A DNA stretch of 31,511 bases, from positions 1 through 31,511 of the forward strand of contig NZ_CALIIB010000029.1 of the NCBI RefSeq assembly GCF_938020365.1. The letters run 5' to 3'. The notes under the pieces are model-generated. The model ran no database searches, had not been told where the DNA came from, and saw nothing but the letters and a program-made list of their open reading frames with translations. Positions within the stretch are counted from its first letter, which is position 1. Each line of letters opens with the position of its first letter. Positions 30,218 to 31,511 of this stretch are shown one piece after another. The translations under genes were made by a program, and so were the position numbers. Origin of the DNA: an uncultured Streptococcus sp. GTDB taxonomy: Bacteria; Bacillota; Bacilli; Lactobacillales; Streptococcaceae.

Positions 30218-31511
30218 ATGGAATTAAATAAAGAACAGTTTATCCGAGATTTCAAGGATACTTTGCACGAACGACAGCTGATTAAGATTGCGGATGCTAC
30301 AGCAGCCGAGCTTTTTCAAGCCCTCGCTAGTACCATTCGTAAATATATCACGCCACTGTGGCTGGAGCGCCGCAATAAACTCGTAGAACAGCAGCAAAAG
30401 ACAGCCTATTATTTCTCAATTGAGTTTCTGCCGGGACGTATGCTGGAAACCAATCTGCTCAATTTAGGTATTCTTGATACGGTCAAGGAAAGCTTTGCTG
30501 AGCTCGGAGTTGACTTTGAGGATGTAAAAAATGCTGAGCACGACATGGCGCTGGGAAATGGAGGCCTTGGTCGCTTGGCAGCGGCTTTCATGGACTCGCT
30601 AGCTACAACGGGCTATCCAGGTTTTGGAAATGGGATTCGCTATCGCTATGGTCTTTTCAAGCAGAGAATCGTGAATGGCTATCAGGTGGAAATTCCAGAT
30701 GATTGGTTTGGCAGTCTAGGCAATGTCTGGGAAACCCGTAAGGATCACGGCATTGTGGATGTTAAAATCTTTGGTAATGTCTACTTGCGTGCCAATGAAG
30801 AAGGCCGCATTGTACCGGTTTATGAGAATTCTAAAACTTTGCGTGCTGTGCCTTATGACGTGCCTCAGATTGGCTTTGGCAATGACAATATCAACAATCT
30901 CCGTTTATGGGATGTTGAAATCCCAGAAGAATACGAACTGGACTATCCAACTATTGAAGCCCGTCGACGGGTGCAGGATATTACAGCCATTCTCTATCCA
31001 GACGATTCTAGTTACGAAGGAAAAGAACTGCGCCTGATTCAGGAATACTTTATGACCAGTGCGGGTTTGCAGACTATTATCAAGTCTTATCTCAAGCAAG
31101 GTCGTCCGCTCAAGGATATCCATGAGAAGGTGTCTGTCCATATCAACGATACCCACCCAGCAGTAGCGCCAGCTGAGTTTATGCGCCTTTTGCTGGATGA
31201 TTATGGTCTCGAGTGGGCAGATGCTTGGAATGCGACGGTCAAGACCATGAGCTACACCAACCATACCATTTTGTCAGAAGCCTTGGAAAAATGGGATGCG
31301 GAGCTCTTTAAGAATGTCCTGCCGCGGGTTTATCAGATTATCCTAGAGATTGACAACCGCTATGTAGCTGAAATGGCTGGACGCGGCCTTGATCCGCAAG
31401 TCATCGAAAACACTCGGATCGTCAAGGACAATCAAATCCACATGGCTCACTTGGCTATCATCGGTGGTCATTCAATCAATGGTGTTGCCAAACTCCACAC
31501 AGAACTGCTCA
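30218..31511 (+). CDS. glgP: Glycogen/starch phosphorylase, N-terminal part, 3' end outside window
   Basis: Translating from ATG 30218 gives 431 residues, open to the window edge; the family is about 750-800 residues long. It cleaves alpha-1,4-glucan with phosphate to glucose 1-phosphate. Recognisable segments are YYFSIEFLPGRMLETNLLNLG, GNGGLGRLAAAFMDSLA, GFGNGIRYRYGLFKQ, HINDTHPAVAPAEFMRLL and MSYTNHTILSEALEKW. The pyridoxal-phosphate Lys lies in the missing C-terminal half. GAAAGGAAG (30195-30203) is 14 bases upstream of ATG. Being the fifth gene of the glg cluster, it supplies breakdown of the stored glucan. MalP-type maltodextrin phosphorylase is the alternative; the context favours GlgP. 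Confidence 0.95.
   Translation, partial: MELNKEQFIRDFKDTLHERQLIKIADATAAELFQALASTIRKYITPLWLERRNKLVEQQQKTAYYFSIEFLPGRMLETNLLNLGILDTVKESFAELGVDFEDVKNAEHDMALGNGGLGRLAAAFMDSLATTGYPGFGNGIRYRYGLFKQRIVNGYQVEIPDDWFGSLGNVWETRKDHGIVDVKIFGNVYLRANEEGRIVPVYENSKTLRAVPYDVPQIGFGNDNINNLRLWDVEIPEEYELDYPTIEARRRVQDITAILYPDDSSYEGKELRLIQEYFMTSAGLQTIIKSYLKQGRPLKDIHEKVSVHINDTHPAVAPAEFMRLLLDDYGLEWADAWNATVKTMSYTNHTILSEALEKWDAELFKNVLPRVYQIILEIDNRYVAEMAGRGLDPQVIENTRIVKDNQIHMAHLAIIGGHSINGVAKLHTELL

Noticed and set aside
30905..31264. Minus-strand ORF of 119 codons within glgP
   Set aside because: It is a shadow of the highly conserved glgP frame on the other strand, with no family similarity I can recognise.
1..31511. 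tRNA, rRNA, insertion sequence or prophage genes
   Set aside because: I looked for CCA-ended cloverleaf sequences, rRNA phrases, transposases and integrases and saw none in this window.

Overview
The window reads as a low-GC Gram-positive chromosome, most likely a viridans Streptococcus of the mitis/sanguinis type. The basis is streptococcal-looking proteins (PyrH, Frr, CvfB, PhoH, NrdHEF, HPr/EI, GapN, GlgBCDAP), strong AGGAGG-type ribosome sites, TTGAAA/TATAAT promoters, and gene neighbourhoods typical of the genus (pyrH-frr-cvfB-yozE-phoH; nrdF-nrdE-nrdH divergent from ptsH-ptsI; gapN next to the glycogen operon). I did no database search, so the species is not claimed.

Layout. 1-898: 3' part of prfC (release factor 3). 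899-1531: a gene-free stretch packed with inverted repeats in at least two repeated families. 1532-2443: corA-like Mg transporter. 2624-4728: two-gene ABC exporter. 4858-7113: pyrH, frr and cvfB, with an intrinsic terminator between frr and cvfB. 7190-15017: a type I restriction-modification island (hsdM, truncated rhuM, an Abi_2/HEPN gene with its own promoter and a short structured leader RNA, hsdS, an additional half hsdS, hsdR) lying between cvfB and yozE. 15039-16353: yozE and phoH. 16406-19976 (minus strand): class Ib ribonucleotide reductase nrdH-nrdE-nrdF. 20419-22420: ptsH-ptsI. 22656-24080: gapN. 24469 to the end: glgB-glgC-glgD-glgA-glgP, with a cre-like site over its transcription start.

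The most interesting part is the restriction island. (1) A 7-bp unit, GACAGTG, is present five times at the 3' end of hsdS. Counting frames shows that 3 or 6 copies would fuse hsdS to a downstream ORF carrying a third target-recognition domain, so the locus looks like a slipped-strand phase switch. (2) Inside the hsd operon sits a HEPN (RNYCAH) Abi_2 gene. It is preceded by a good promoter and a roughly 50-nt hairpin RNA ending in seven Ts, which matches the arrangement described for abiF RNAs and suggests an RNA-controlled toxin/defence cassette embedded in the restriction locus. The position resembles that of the HEPN anticodon nuclease PrrC in EcoprrI. (3) HsdS also carries three in-frame 12-bp repeats (ELTS) in the central spacer, as in type IC systems where repeat number changes target spacing.

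The rest is core metabolism with readable regulation: two NrdR-like boxes 42 bp apart upstream of nrdH, cre-like sites near ptsH and glgB, and clear intrinsic terminators after most operons.
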